This document shows positions 35,050-45,200 of a stretch of DNA of 64,000 bases, one piece after another; position 1 is the stretch's first letter; each line of letters begins with the position of its first letter. Source of the stretch: Nitrospirales bacterium (GTDB lineage: Bacteria; Nitrospirota; Nitrospiria; Nitrospirales; UBA8639); assembly GCA_029261295.1 (NCBI GenBank), contig JAJDBP010000012.1, positions 62,001-126,000 of the forward strand, read 5' to 3'. Made by a program: the position numbers and the translations under genes. A model generated the notes under the pieces. That model was not told the DNA's origin, did no database searches, and saw nothing but the letters and a program-made list of their open reading frames with translations.

Positions 35050-35440
35050 CTATTTGGTGTGCATGAAAAAGTTTTCGATTTCATGATTGTGGTCATGCGA
35101 ATTCCAAAAAGAATTTTCTATGGTTCATGCGATTGCACTTGAATCCCCCCACATCTCACGCGTTATAGGAACGATAATAGTCACCATCGATAATACTATA
35201 GGATACGACCTTCTCGCGAATGCTAGACAGAAGCGCTTGGAATTTGGCCTCCGGAATCGCGGTTGTATCGACAGGGTTTCCACGTTGCCTATGCCGAAGC
35301 CTGGTATATTGCGCGTGGCTCCACGCCCTCGGTTCCCTTTTCCTCGGCTACCAAAATAGGACTTATCGACCTCATGATTCACCAGATAGGAGTTAGGCTT
35401 AAAGTGGGTTGCTACTTGGTCATTGTCGAAGTGTCTGTTT
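35050..35440 (-). pseudogene. Degraded IS1595-family transposase
   Basis: On the minus strand the reading EVDKSYFGSRGKGNRGRGA followed by a hydrophobic strand (IPGFGI) matches the DDE domain of IS1595 (ISXO2-like) transposases. Homology continues in another frame (PEAKFQALLSSIREKVV, then a D-rich SIIDGDYYRSYNA), is interrupted by a TGA, and finally shifts to NHEIENFF (35050-35100). Upstream VATHFKPNSYLV is also in frame. At least two frameshifts and one stop make it non-functional. The terminal repeats are not identified. Confidence 0.75.
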
Positions 35441-35810
35441 CACCCAATTGCGAGGGCCTTCGCACTTGTTGTCGCGAATCAATCTCGGGACGATCAGCCG
35501 TTGGTAGGCGGATGATTGATAGATCATGGGGGACTTTGAGTCTGAGACGAAATGTTAATCAGAATAATCAGCCGGCTATAAACCTTCGTTGAGAATGTTG
35601 GAGTTTGGGGATTTGGTCCTGAATCTTAAGTATTTAGCCATTGACTTTTACTATGGAGTTTATGAATGATGTAAGGCCTGGTAGGCAATCCATTGTTTTA
35701 ATAGAGATTTTACACCCTTCGGCCAAGTCGCTACGTTTATGGAACATTCTGGAAGTTGTCAAGTCAGGTTAAGAAAACGAACTCAAGACCATGGCAATTG
35801 GTAGAAAAGA

Positions 35811-36641
35811 ATGGAGAAATGTATGCATAATCAAACCTGGAATAATGTCTTCACTCGAGTTCATCTAGGTCTCTTGTCTGTTTCATTTGTCTTGCCAGTG
35901 AGTGTATTTTTCGCCCCAGCCGAGGCTTTTTCTTCTGATTTATACAAGGGAAAATCTGGCATCGAAAAGATCGATAATCGAGTAGGAAAAGACGCGGTTT
36001 CTAAGAGCACCTTGAAAAGGCATAGTCGACAAAATCGAAATGCTGAATTTTCTGAAGAAACTGCAGTATGGAATCAACGAATGCGGCGGAATTGGAGTGC
36101 CGGTGGCTCTGCAGTGTCTGGGCAAGCCTGTTCAAAAAAGTCACCATGCTCATCGATAGCGATAGGGAAGGGGGCCACGGCCAATACGGGCACGGTTACG
36201 GTCGATGGTACAAAGGGCAAGGGCTCGGTTGATACTAAATCCAATATCAAGCAGTCGTCTAATATGGCCATTGGCAACAGGGCCACAGCAAATATGGGCT
36301 CTGTCAATGTGCAGGGATCGAACATCAAAGGTGCGATAAACAACCAATCTAATGTCAAACAATCAGTCAACAAGGCCATTGGAAAAGGGGCCACGGCCAA
36401 TATGGGGTCTGTTAGTGTGCAGGGATCAAACATCAAAGGTGTGATAAACAACCAATCGGATGTCCAACAGTCAGTTAATGAGGCCATTGGCAAAGGGGCC
36501 ACGGCCAATATGGGGTCTGTCAGTGTGCAGGGATCAAAGGTGAAAGGTGCGGTTGCCAACGAATCCCAGGTCAAACAGTCAAGCAGCAAGGCCCGTGGTG
36601 ATGGGGCTTCAGCCAACATGGGCTCTATCACGATAGAGTAA
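35811..36641 (+). CDS. Secreted protein with 36-residue repeats
   Basis: 276 residues; the start may be ATG 35823, which has GGAG at 35813. The signal peptide is about 17-40 (VHLGLLSVSFVLPVSVFFAPAEA). A basic/polar segment follows to residue 116. Then come four 36-residue repeats (117-260) plus a partial fifth (261-276), each of the form AIGKGATANMGSVSVQGS followed by xxKGxxxNxSxVxQSxN. Regular Gly, Asn and small beta-branched residues at fixed spacing suggest stacked beta-arcs or a beta-helix, or an amyloid-like surface fibre. Repeats two to four are nearly identical in DNA too. No known adhesin or curli accessory genes adjoin. Confidence 0.75.
   Translation: MEKCMHNQTWNNVFTRVHLGLLSVSFVLPVSVFFAPAEAFSSDLYKGKSGIEKIDNRVGKDAVSKSTLKRHSRQNRNAEFSEETAVWNQRMRRNWSAGGSAVSGQACSKKSPCSSIAIGKGATANTGTVTVDGTKGKGSVDTKSNIKQSSNMAIGNRATANMGSVNVQGSNIKGAINNQSNVKQSVNKAIGKGATANMGSVSVQGSNIKGVINNQSDVQQSVNEAIGKGATANMGSVSVQGSKVKGAVANESQVKQSSSKARGDGASANMGSITIE
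36159..36638 (+). repeat. Tandem 108-bp repeats within the secreted protein gene
   Basis: Four direct repeats of 108 bases, from 36159 to 36590, and a partial fifth. Units two to four share long identical stretches (for example the segment encoding ATANMGSVSVQGS), so slippage and copy-number variation are likely. Confidence 0.85.
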
Positions 36642-36857
36642 GCCTGGATCGACCTAAAAAACCCTTTGTATATAACACCCGTCTGGGAGATAAAAGTTCT
36701 GGTTAGGTAGGGGCCTATGCTACTCGGAAATGCCCTTCTCAATTTAACGGGCCCATTGGGTATAATATTCTTAGGCCAGACATTTTTTAAGAACATTCTA
36801 GTAAAATTCCTAGGCAAGATTGGAATGAGGGAGCGGTGTATAAGTAGAAGCCGTGTG

Positions 36858-36998
36858 AACCTCACTGGGATTTCTGGACATTTAATTAATCCGCAATAGC
36901 CATTTCCCCAAACTCCGTTGGCGGTAGATAGCCAAGAACGGAATAGTCTCCTCTCCCGTTGTAATAGACTTTAATCTAGTCAAATATCTCGCATCTGA
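36858..36998 (-). pseudogene. C-terminal remnant of an IS3-family transposase
   Basis: The minus strand reads IKVYYNGRGDYSVLGYLPPT, then EFG and a stop at 36886-36888. This is the hallmark C-terminus of IS3 OrfB proteins (YIEVFYNRxRRHSALGYLSPxEF). A TAG interrupts the frame before the Ile (CEIFD stop IKVYY), so it is dead. Just beyond the stop, TGTCCAGAAATCCCAGTGAG resembles an IS3-type terminal inverted repeat. Confidence 0.7.
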
Positions 36999-37083
36999 AT
37001 TTCTAGTGTGTGTGATAAAATCGAGCATAAACGAGTGTCATCTAGGCGTGGGCCTCTTCTTTATCGAACGGGGAAACCCCTGA

Positions 37084-37260
37084 TAGAACAGCTTCGATGA
37101 GAGTTTCAATGGCAAACTGCCAGATGAATTTTTGAATGGGAAAATCTTCTCTGCTCTACTCGAAGTCGACGTGCTGCTCGAAGAGCGGAGAAACTACGAT
37201 AACCAGGTATGCCAAAATAGGGTTTTAGGTTACAAGACGCTAGCGCGAGATGTGTCTATC
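37084..37260 (+). pseudogene. C-terminal fragment of a second IS3-family transposase
   Basis: The plus strand reads ESFNGKLPDEFLNGKIF, then a helix LLEVDVLLEERRNY and a diverged RVLGYKTLA. This corresponds to ESFNGKLRDELLNGEIF...YN..RPHSSLGYRPPAP in IS3-family OrfB (a different subgroup from the fragment at 36858). The upstream part carries a stop and no intact frame exists. It is only a fragment, in opposite orientation to the other remnant. Confidence 0.65.
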
Positions 37261-37368
37261 TCCAAATGGGCATTCGATATATTCTCAATGGAAGTATTCC
37301 TGGGGTCGGGTCAATAGCAGGATCGAAAAAATGCATTCCATCATTATCAAGAAATATTATTTAGGGAA

Positions 37369-39429
37369 GTGGGGACCATTTTCAAAAGTAATCTTATAAA
37401 AATTTTGAGAAGCCTCGTTCCAAGGGCGGGTCTTCTTGGCCGCCTTAGTGTAAACGGTGGTTCAGGTTTCCCTTCCATCTACATGCCATATAAATGGCTC
37501 TTTGGAAGTTTCATGACTTGCACATACATTGTATGTGGTGTTGTTTTTGCCTTACTTTGTTTTTCTCCCCTTACGCTTCTGGCAACAGTCCAAACAAGCA
37601 GTACTGATAGACCTACTCAATCAGAAAAACCTTCCAAGTTAACTGACCCCTATTCAATTTTATCCGCTCATTATACAGCAGTTGGTGGGCTTGAGCGGCT
37701 TAAGAGTGAAAAAAGTTCTTACATGCATGGAACAATTCGATTTGCTGAAATGGATGGGAAACTTAAGCTTTGGGTCGATGGAATCCGGTATCGTCGAGAG
37801 GCGCGTTACTCGGCCTTTTCTCAAATTGAAGGTGATAATGGTTCCTACATGTGGTCCGTGGATTTGAATAACAAACACTTAATTCTTAAAGATCCTGAGA
37901 CTCTAAAAAGAAGAAAAATCAGAGGATTGCTTGATGATTTTGAAAATTTTAATCCCAAAAGTAAATTCTTTCACTTGAGTTTTCTAGGGATCCAAGAAGT
38001 CAAAAGTGAACCGTGCTACGTGATTGAGACTCGCAATACAATTAATCGCGACATCTATTATGATTACTTCAGTGTCAATACGCTCCTGTTATTGAAAGAG
38101 ACTATTAAGGAGCCCTATTTGGAAATTGCGACTTTTCACTCTGATTTTAGGAAACAGAATGGGATGACGTATGCCTTTCGGAGTGAAAATGAAATTTCCC
38201 CAACCGGAAAGAAAATAGTGATTCAAGCAGAGGAACTATTCACCAATATACCGATAGACAATGAAAAATTTGCACTTCCAGAACAAGACGTTCGGGATTT
38301 TACATTTACTAACCATCTCAATGCCGAAGCCATCCCCTTTGTCTTTGTTGAAAATAATATTTTTCTACCTGTCGTCCTTCACGGAGCAACACATTATTGG
38401 GTGCTTGATAGTGGGGCGGATATGTCTGTCATTGATGCTGATTATGCAGATGCGCTTGGTCTCTTGCCTAAGGGAGTATTATTAGGAAATGCGACAAGTA
38501 GCCTGGCTACGTTTAACTTTGTGACCCTAAGCTCATACCGGGTTAAGGGGCTGGAGCTTACCGATCAAACGATTTTATCATACAGAGGACTGGCTTCTCA
38601 CTTTCAGGAACCCGAAATTGTGGGTATTTTAGGGTATGATTTTTTGTCACGCTTTATTACGAAAGTTGATTATTCTAACCGGCACGTCTCCTTCTACGAT
38701 CCTGAAACATTTGGGTATACAGGCGATGGACATCGAATCGATGCTCCTTTGCAAAATAGGCTTTTTCTACTTCCTATGCGAGTGAATGAAATATTTAGCG
38801 GTCGCTTCGGGTTGGATCTGGGTTCATTCGATGTCTCGATGAACTACCTTTTTGCGCAAAGAAATAATTTTTTGCATCATAAGGGGGTCAAGCGATTAAG
38901 CTCAGATATTTCTGGTGTGTTTTATGAACATCAGATAAAGACGCAATCAATGGAAATAGCCGGTTATCATGTAAGCGGTGAGTTGATAAGTTTTCCTATC
39001 ACGCAAGGAATTGGGATGAATTCCAATGAAGAACTGGATGGTTTGATTGGGAATACACTCTTGCGACATTTTACATTGTATCTAGATTATAAAAATCAAC
39101 AATTGATTTTTGAAAAAGGTGACGAATTTAATCATGAATTTCCCGTTGATAAGAGTGGAATGATTGTAGGATGGTCCCAAAATAATTTACCAGAAATTTT
39201 TTTAGTTAACGACAATAGCCCCGCTCATCAGGCGGGCATATTAACGGGAGATATTATCATTGGGATAAATGGCCTTGAGGGTGAGACGCTGCCCAGTATT
39301 GTGGAAATTAAAAACATGTTACGAGCCGAATCCGGCACGCAATATACTCTGAAGCTTTTGAGGGAGAATGAGGATATGACGATTCAATTGGAACTCAATG
39401 ATCTTTTTGAAGGAGGAAAGGTTAAATGA
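37369..39429 (+). CDS. Aspartyl-protease-like protein with LolA-like N-domain and PDZ domain
   Basis: 686 residues from GTG 37369; ATG 37483 (residue 39) is a plausible later start because it precedes the signal sequence (about 41-72). Mature part: a beta-rich N-domain like the outer-membrane-lipoprotein carrier fold (HYTAVGGLERLKSEKSSYMHGTIRF, residues ~98-300). Then comes a retropepsin-type aspartyl domain with the active motif VLDSGADMSVID. A second half follows with FGLDLGSFDVSM, in which DSG is replaced by DLG. The C-terminal PDZ-like domain runs from about 590 to 680 (NDNSPAHQAGILTGDIIIGING). Predicted periplasmic or secreted peptidase. Whether the degenerate second half is active is open. 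Confidence 0.8.
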   Translation: MGTIFKSNLIKILRSLVPRAGLLGRLSVNGGSGFPSIYMPYKWLFGSFMTCTYIVCGVVFALLCFSPLTLLATVQTSSTDRPTQSEKPSKLTDPYSILSAHYTAVGGLERLKSEKSSYMHGTIRFAEMDGKLKLWVDGIRYRREARYSAFSQIEGDNGSYMWSVDLNNKHLILKDPETLKRRKIRGLLDDFENFNPKSKFFHLSFLGIQEVKSEPCYVIETRNTINRDIYYDYFSVNTLLLLKETIKEPYLEIATFHSDFRKQNGMTYAFRSENEISPTGKKIVIQAEELFTNIPIDNEKFALPEQDVRDFTFTNHLNAEAIPFVFVENNIFLPVVLHGATHYWVLDSGADMSVIDADYADALGLLPKGVLLGNATSSLATFNFVTLSSYRVKGLELTDQTILSYRGLASHFQEPEIVGILGYDFLSRFITKVDYSNRHVSFYDPETFGYTGDGHRIDAPLQNRLFLLPMRVNEIFSGRFGLDLGSFDVSMNYLFAQRNNFLHHKGVKRLSSDISGVFYEHQIKTQSMEIAGYHVSGELISFPITQGIGMNSNEELDGLIGNTLLRHFTLYLDYKNQQLIFEKGDEFNHEFPVDKSGMIVGWSQNNLPEIFLVNDNSPAHQAGILTGDIIIGINGLEGETLPSIVEIKNMLRAESGTQYTLKLLRENEDMTIQLELNDLFEGGKVK

Positions 39430-39743
39430 ATTGCCTACCTTACATTGTCCTTCAAGATATGGCGGGATTAAATCTTGAAAAATTTCCATTCCTGGAAATT
39501 GAATAATACGCTATGCACCTTCGCTGGGCGGGTTCACAAGAATTGTTATAATTTGGCTGTTACAAACATTACCCTCAGGTGGTGGCCTGACCTATTCTCG
39601 ATACTTTCCAACTGAATCACTCTTCCTCAAAATGTACTTTTGTCTCAGACTTTGTCCTGGTATTTCCCTAAACTTAATCCGGACCGACTCGAAGGTCCTA
39701 TTAAAACCAGATTCTTTTGGATGGCGTGGTCGAGGTCCTGAAT
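39430..39743. other. Intergenic region with a small hairpin
   Basis: 314 bases. A 7-bp hairpin AATTTCC-ATTCCT-GGAAATT (39481-39500) lies 50 bases after the protease stop. It has no T-tract, so it is a weak terminator candidate. No gene is seen. Confidence 0.4.
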
Positions 39744-40115
39744 CTAGGTGCTATAGTGATCTTTTATGGTTTCTGTGTTGTTTACCGAAGCAAGTCTAAA
39801 ACGTACGTTCTGGCTTCCGACATATTTTATGCTATAGGAATCCACCAAGTATTTGATGTCGACCCAGGCCTTATGTTTCATTTTGAAAGCCATGTCGCAA
39901 CGAATGAGTCCTGGTTCCACATCCTTCTTGTTATAGTGAACGCAATATGGCCCTTGTCTCATCATGATGGTCTTTTTCACTTTTTTTAGAGAGAGGGTGT
40001 GGTTGGCTATTTTGGGTGCCGAGGAAGTTTCTACGGTATAGAGGGTCCTAATACAACCGGAGAAAATCAATCCTACTCATAATAAGAAAACTGGAACGGT
40101 CACTCTTATGTTAGT
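39744..40115 (-). pseudogene. Lipoprotein gene broken by an in-frame TGA in its signal peptide
   Basis: Minus strand. The ~108-residue frame ending at 39744 begins abruptly with LIFSGC, a lipobox. Two codons upstream there is a TGA, and further upstream the same frame continues as VTVPVFLL preceded by AGGAGG (about 40125). Read through, VTVPVFLL-stop-VGLIFSGC is a normal lipoprotein signal peptide, with TGA where a TGG (Trp) would fit. The mature part (KKVKKTIMMRQGPYC, DMAFKMKHKAWVDI) is not a known family. Single-base decay is the simplest reading; sequencing error is possible. Confidence 0.55.
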
Positions 40116-40316
40116 CAGAATTCCTCCTAAGGTTAATACTTCCGAGAAAAATCTTACAATACGAAACACCAGCAGAGAAAATTCAGGCCTGTGTTGCAGC
40201 GACCAGTTGAACTCACCGCCGAATCCAGGCATGTTGGTCACCAACTCATTGCGGACGTTCAATGAAAAGGCCGCTGGGATTCATTGGGGCGGCTGGCGAA
40301 CCGTCTTCTGCTCTGC

Positions 40317-40679
40317 TTAAAGCTCATGCTCCTTAACAAGGAACGCTGAGGATTGAGAGTGGTCGATAAAGTTTCCTTCATCTTCTAGTAGCGCGGCACT
40401 TAATTTCTGCCCTTCAGAAGAACTCATGGCTTTGACCAGATCTTCTTCCGATTCAAACCACACCTCTGCGACGCCATCATATTCTGGCAACATGCCTCTC
40501 GAATTCCTTAACCCTTCGTTTAAAGGGGTATCTATTGTAAGCGATTGAACATATTTTTTGGCCCTCATCGTGTCAGCATTTTTCATAAAGAAAGGGCCAT
40601 GTTTATTCATCCAATAATCTTGAAACTGCTCGCGAGTCATATCTGAACGACGACGTAAACACATCACAAATTTGATCAT
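40317..40679 (-). CDS. EthD-domain protein
   Basis: 120 residues. EthD / dimeric alpha-beta-barrel signature: IKFVMCLRRRSDMTREQFQDYW, HGPFF, then PEYDGVAEVWFESEEDLVKAM and a C-terminal DHSQSSAFLVKEHEL. Such small proteins form dimeric ferredoxin-like barrels and are found in degradation or monooxygenase pathways. No catalytic partner is adjacent, so the function is unknown. Confidence 0.88.
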   Translation of the reverse strand: MIKFVMCLRRRSDMTREQFQDYWMNKHGPFFMKNADTMRAKKYVQSLTIDTPLNEGLRNSRGMLPEYDGVAEVWFESEEDLVKAMSSSEGQKLSAALLEDEGNFIDHSQSSAFLVKEHEL

Positions 40680-41147
40680 GTCTATACACTCCTTTTATGA
40701 GGGCCAACATTTGATTATGTGGTTGGCGTGTTAAGCGTGATATTCTGCTGACACGAATATAAAGATATGTTGCCGAAATTTCTAGGTATGTTCTCAATAT
40801 TCTTTGAGCCATTCAATGAGTGCTATTGGCCGAATGCGGCATATTCAACTCGACCCAACCTGCCACTGTTTTTGTAAGATCCCATCGCGACTTTTTTAAT
40901 CAATCTTTTCCAATCACCAAAACGAAAAAGCTCCTAAAGCCGGTTTTTGTAATCCGGCTCATACTGCAAAGCGTTCACCAAAAAGAACTGTTCTCCTGCA
41001 GGCCCATTGATGGTGAATTATCTGCTCAATTCCGTATTAATCGGAGGTATTTTCCCTAGAAAATGGTTTGACCATTTGCATGAAATGGCCCTATTTTCTT
41101 ACAGTTGTCTTCGAGTAAAGTTGTAACTCTCTCAGAAGCATTATTGA
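40680..41147. other. Intergenic region, nothing supported
   Basis: 468 bases. Two frames of 69 and 79 codons are open here, but neither has a ribosome-binding site or protein-like composition. No RNA gene or strong hairpin is seen. Confidence 0.4.
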
Positions 41148-42074
41148 ATGAAAATTTTCCCAGGATTTCTCATGAAAACCCTGTGTTTCCTTCCAATGTG
41201 GTTGTTGTGGGCATTGGTTGTGGGATTTTCCCCCTCTGGAAGTCAAGCCGGAATCTCTGAAGAGAAGCCCCGGTTGCCGCTAGCGATGGAGGTATATTTA
41301 AAAAAGCCCCAGCTTGAGGTCTATGCACTTGAAATTCATTTAACCAATATCAGTCCGGATGCGGTCACGGTGAATATTCGAGATCTGCCGTGGAATCCGC
41401 CAAATGATTCGAAATGGTTCTCAGCTTATCGAATAGATGAGCAAGAGAGTCCGGTGAAACAGCGTGTTCAGGATTGGCAATTGGGATCACGCGTGATTCG
41501 CCTGGTCCCTGGTGAATCGATTCAAGATACGATGGTGCTGAACCCTCGGATACCGTCGTTGTTGGATGATGTCGCCAAATTTGGGGTACAAATTCGTTGG
41601 GACTGTCCTCCGATTTCTTTGAAATTCATTTGCCCCAAGGGTTTGCCGCAAGTTGTGACGATTCCGAAGGGTGATGCCGGAAACCCTGCTGCATATTCAG
41701 TTGATTCCGTTGTGTGCATGAAGTTGGGCCACATGATTGGTCTTATTAAAATTCCAGAGGATCACGATGTCTTATTTCTTCTGACTCCTGAATCGAAGAT
41801 GGTCGATATCCTGAAAATACGAGCGCTTCTTTATCAAGTAGATGACTATGTGCAGCAATGCCAACCGTCGTGGACCAATAGTTGGGCGGTGAGTTTTTTT
41901 ACCGAAGAACGGTTTGCTGGATTTTTGAGCGATGAAGGAAACCGCAAATATTTCAAGCAAGGGGTTTGGCAACAGGTGAATATTGGCCAATACTCTAGCC
42001 AAATCCGCACCTTGTTCCGATTCCCCTGGATTAAGAACAGAGCCGATGATGTGTATATTTCCGTGTATCGGTGA
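41148..42074 (+). CDS. Secreted protein of unknown function
   Basis: 308 residues. Signal peptide about 9-35 (MKTLCFLPMWLLWALVVGFSPSGSQA). The mature N-domain is beta-rich (LEVYALEIHLTNISPDAVTVNI), typical of a small immunoglobulin-like domain with the LPWNPPND turn. The rest has four cysteines (CPPISLKFIC, CMKLGH, CQPSW) that could form disulfides. No family is recognised. It is probably exported to the periplasm. Confidence 0.7.
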   Translation: MKIFPGFLMKTLCFLPMWLLWALVVGFSPSGSQAGISEEKPRLPLAMEVYLKKPQLEVYALEIHLTNISPDAVTVNIRDLPWNPPNDSKWFSAYRIDEQESPVKQRVQDWQLGSRVIRLVPGESIQDTMVLNPRIPSLLDDVAKFGVQIRWDCPPISLKFICPKGLPQVVTIPKGDAGNPAAYSVDSVVCMKLGHMIGLIKIPEDHDVLFLLTPESKMVDILKIRALLYQVDDYVQQCQPSWTNSWAVSFFTEERFAGFLSDEGNRKYFKQGVWQQVNIGQYSSQIRTLFRFPWIKNRADDVYISVYR

Positions 42075-42119
42075 AATAAATTTATAAGGCCCAAGTTAGG
42101 CTAGAACTCTACCTCCCCT

Positions 42120-42145
42120 TACCCCTCCTTACAAAGGAGGGGGAT
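42120..42145. repeat. REP-like inverted repeat (CCCCTCCTT/AAAGGAGGGG)
   Basis: CCCCTCCTT-ac-AAAGGAGGGG followed by ATTTT lies downstream of the secreted protein gene. Similar C-rich/G-rich palindromes occur at 45422 (inside the Lhr gene) and at 47130, and together they look like a family of dispersed elements. It may also terminate transcription. Confidence 0.6.
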
Positions 42146-42244
42146 TTTGAAGATGGATCCTTGCTAACAACTTGGAATTTATAGCAGTTAGATGGATTTC
42201 TTCTTCAGACTTGCTACAATCCTGACGTTGGTCTCCTAGCCAGA

Positions 42245-45200
42245 ATGAGGCACCCATTCATGCCGCTTCAATCATTTCATCCGGTGATTCAAGAGTGGTT
42301 CTCGACGACCTTAGGCGAACCGACTGATGTACAGCGAGCCAGTTGGCCGGCAATTCAATCGGGGAAGCATGCGCTTATTTCTGCTCCTACCGGCTCTGGA
42401 AAAACTCTCTCCGCTTTTTTGACCTGCATTGATCAATTATTGCATCAGGCCATTCAGGGTGAATTGCTTGATGGCATTCAAGTGGTCTATGTGTCCCCCC
42501 TCCGTGCGCTGAGTCATGATATCCATAAAAATTTACAACAACCGTTAGATGAGATTAGTCAACGGGCCTTGTCGGCCGGTTTGTTGAGTCCCAATATTCG
42601 AGTGGAGGTTCGAACAGGCGATACTCCTCCGGCGCAGCGGCAGCGAATGCTTAAGCATCCCCCTCATATTCTGGTGACGACTCCCGAAACACTTTTCCTG
42701 ATGGTGACAGCCAAGCGGAGTCGGGAACTCTTGACTGGTGTACATACCGTGATTGTCGACGAAATTCATGCGTTGGCACCAAATAAACGCGGTTCACACC
42801 TGGCCCTTTCTTTGGAACGGTTGGATGCGGTGACTAACAAACGGTTAGTTCGTATTGGGTTGTCGGCTACCCAACGGCCCTTGGAGCAAGTGGCGCAATT
42901 TCTTGTGGGCGAAAACTCACATCGAAAAAAGGAACAACAAGGGACACTCTTTGAGTCTTCGGATTGTCACATCGTCGATATCGGGCATCGGCGGACATTG
43001 GACCTGCAAGTGGAAATTCCTAAGGACGAGTTAGGGGCTATTGCCACAAATGCTATTTGGTCCGAAGTCTATGATCGTATTGCAGCCATTGCCGAACAAC
43101 ATCGTTCGACCCTGGTATTTGTGAATACGCGGCGTTTAGCCGAACGGATTGCCCATCACTTGAGTGAGCGATTGGGTGAAGATCAAGTGGCCTCTCATCA
43201 TGGGAGTTTGTCTCGCAAACTTCGGCTTGTCGCTGAGGAACGCTTGAAAGCTGGAAAAATTAAGGTGATGGTCGCGACGGCCTCATTAGAGCTAGGGATC
43301 GATATTGGATTTATTGATGTGGTGTGTCAGATAGGGTCGCCTCGGGCCATTGCGACCTGCTTGCAACGTGTAGGACGGGCTGGACACTGGATTGGGGCGA
43401 TTCCTAAGGGACGGGTGTTTTGTACGACACGTGATGAGTTGATGGAATGTGCGGCCGTCGTGCGAGCTATTCGACAAGGCCAATTGGAAACTATTGAAAT
43501 TCCTACCGCTCCAATAGATATTTTGATTCAACATCTCATAGCCGAAGTGGCTACGCAGGAATGGGGTATTCGTGCCTTGTTTGATTTGTGCCGGTCGGCC
43601 CATCCATATCGAAACGTTTCTTGGGAAGAATTTGAGTCTTTGGTAGAACTCATTGCCGAAGGATTTGTGCCTGGCCAGAGGCGGTTGTATGCCTATCTGA
43701 GTTATGACCGGCGAGAAGGGCGTCTCAGGCCTCGACGCGGCGGTCGCTTGGCGGCTCTCACTTCGGGTGGAGCAATTCCTGAAACTGCCACCTATTCCGT
43801 CGTGGCTGAACCTGACGGGATCGTTGTGGGTACGGTCGATGAAGATTTTGCTATTGAGAGTTTAGCTGGCGACATCATGCTACTTGGGACCACCTCGTGG
43901 CGCATCAGAGCCATTGAGACTGGAAAAGTCCGGGTGGAAGATGCGCAGGGCCAGCCACCAAATATTCCCTTCTGGAGAGGAGAGGCTCCTTCTCGTTCAC
44001 GAGAGCTTTCGCAGGCCGTAGCCAAAGTGCGGGAAGCCATTCAACAATTAATAAGGAATGGAGCCACGGTTGGAGATGTTTCAGCCCGTCAGTGGTTTCT
44101 TGAGGAATGCGGCCTAAATGCGGCAGGAGCTGATCAACTGTTGGCGTATGTTGCGGGAGGTATTCAAATTTTAGGGGAAGTGCCGACTCAGGATTGTATC
44201 ATCGCTGAACGCTTTTTTGATGAGGCGGGAGGAATGCAGCTGGTGGTTCATGCGCCATTTGGTGGGCGATTGAATCGTGCGTGGGGACTTGCCTTGCGTA
44301 AACGATTTTGCCTGAATTTTGATTTTGAATTGCAAGCTGCAGCCACCGATGATGGTCTGGTCCTTTCTCTAGGCCAACAGCATAGCTTTCCTTTGGATAC
44401 CATCTTTCAATTTCTTCAACCTCAGACTGTGCGTGCTGTCTTGATTCAAGCCACACTGGCCACGCCGCTTTTTATGACACGCTGGCGTTGGAATATCAGC
44501 CGATCATTGGCTCTGTTACGGTTTCAGAGTGGCAAACGAGTTCCTGTTCATCTGCAACGAATGCGTGCGGAAGATTTACTTGCCGCCGCGTTTCCAATGG
44601 CGGCTGCTTGTGGTGATAACCATGTCGGCGATATTTCTATACCAGAACATCCTCTCGTCCAGGAAACTCTTCGTGATTGTTTGACTGAAGCGATGGATGT
44701 TGAAGGGTTGCGGCAAGTTTTGGAACAGATCAACTTGCAATCAATTCAGGTGCGCGCGGTAGAATCTTCTGTGCCGTCGCCTTTTGCCAATGAAATTTTA
44801 AATGCGAATCCCTACGCGTTCTTGGATGATGCACCGTTGGAGGAGCGTCGAGCCCGGGCTGTTAACCTTCGACGTAGCTTACCTGCTTCGATTGATGGAG
44901 AAATTGGAACGTTGGATGTGATAGCCATTGAGACGGTATGTGAAGAAGCCTGGCCGACTGTGCGAGACGAGGACGAGGCCTTTGACGTGTTGCAGGTGAT
45001 GGGGTGGGTGCCAAAAAAAGATGGAATTTCGTGGAGTGAGGAATTAGATGCTCTTGTCGCGAAAGGGCGCGCTTTGGTTCTTGGCATTAAGCTTGACGAA
45101 CCTTTGTCCTCCAATACTTTTGAAGGATGGGTGACGCAAGAGCATTTGCCCAAAATCCAAGTCTTGTTTCCGCAGCCTAAGGTTCAGGCCGGTGTACCAG

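Noticed and set aside
35087-35592. Two plus-strand frames of 90 and 109 codons
   Set aside because: They are shadows of the degraded IS1595-like transposase, which reads on the minus strand.
36074-36865. Minus-strand frame of 263 codons opposite the repeat protein
   Set aside because: It is produced by the repetitive DNA of the plus-strand gene; the plus strand has signal peptide and repeats.
39717-39989. Plus-strand frame of 90 codons
   Set aside because: Opposite to the lipoprotein remnant, which has a lipobox and the better composition.
40820-41059. 79-codon plus-strand frame
   Set aside because: No ribosome-binding site, no family, composition like intergenic DNA.
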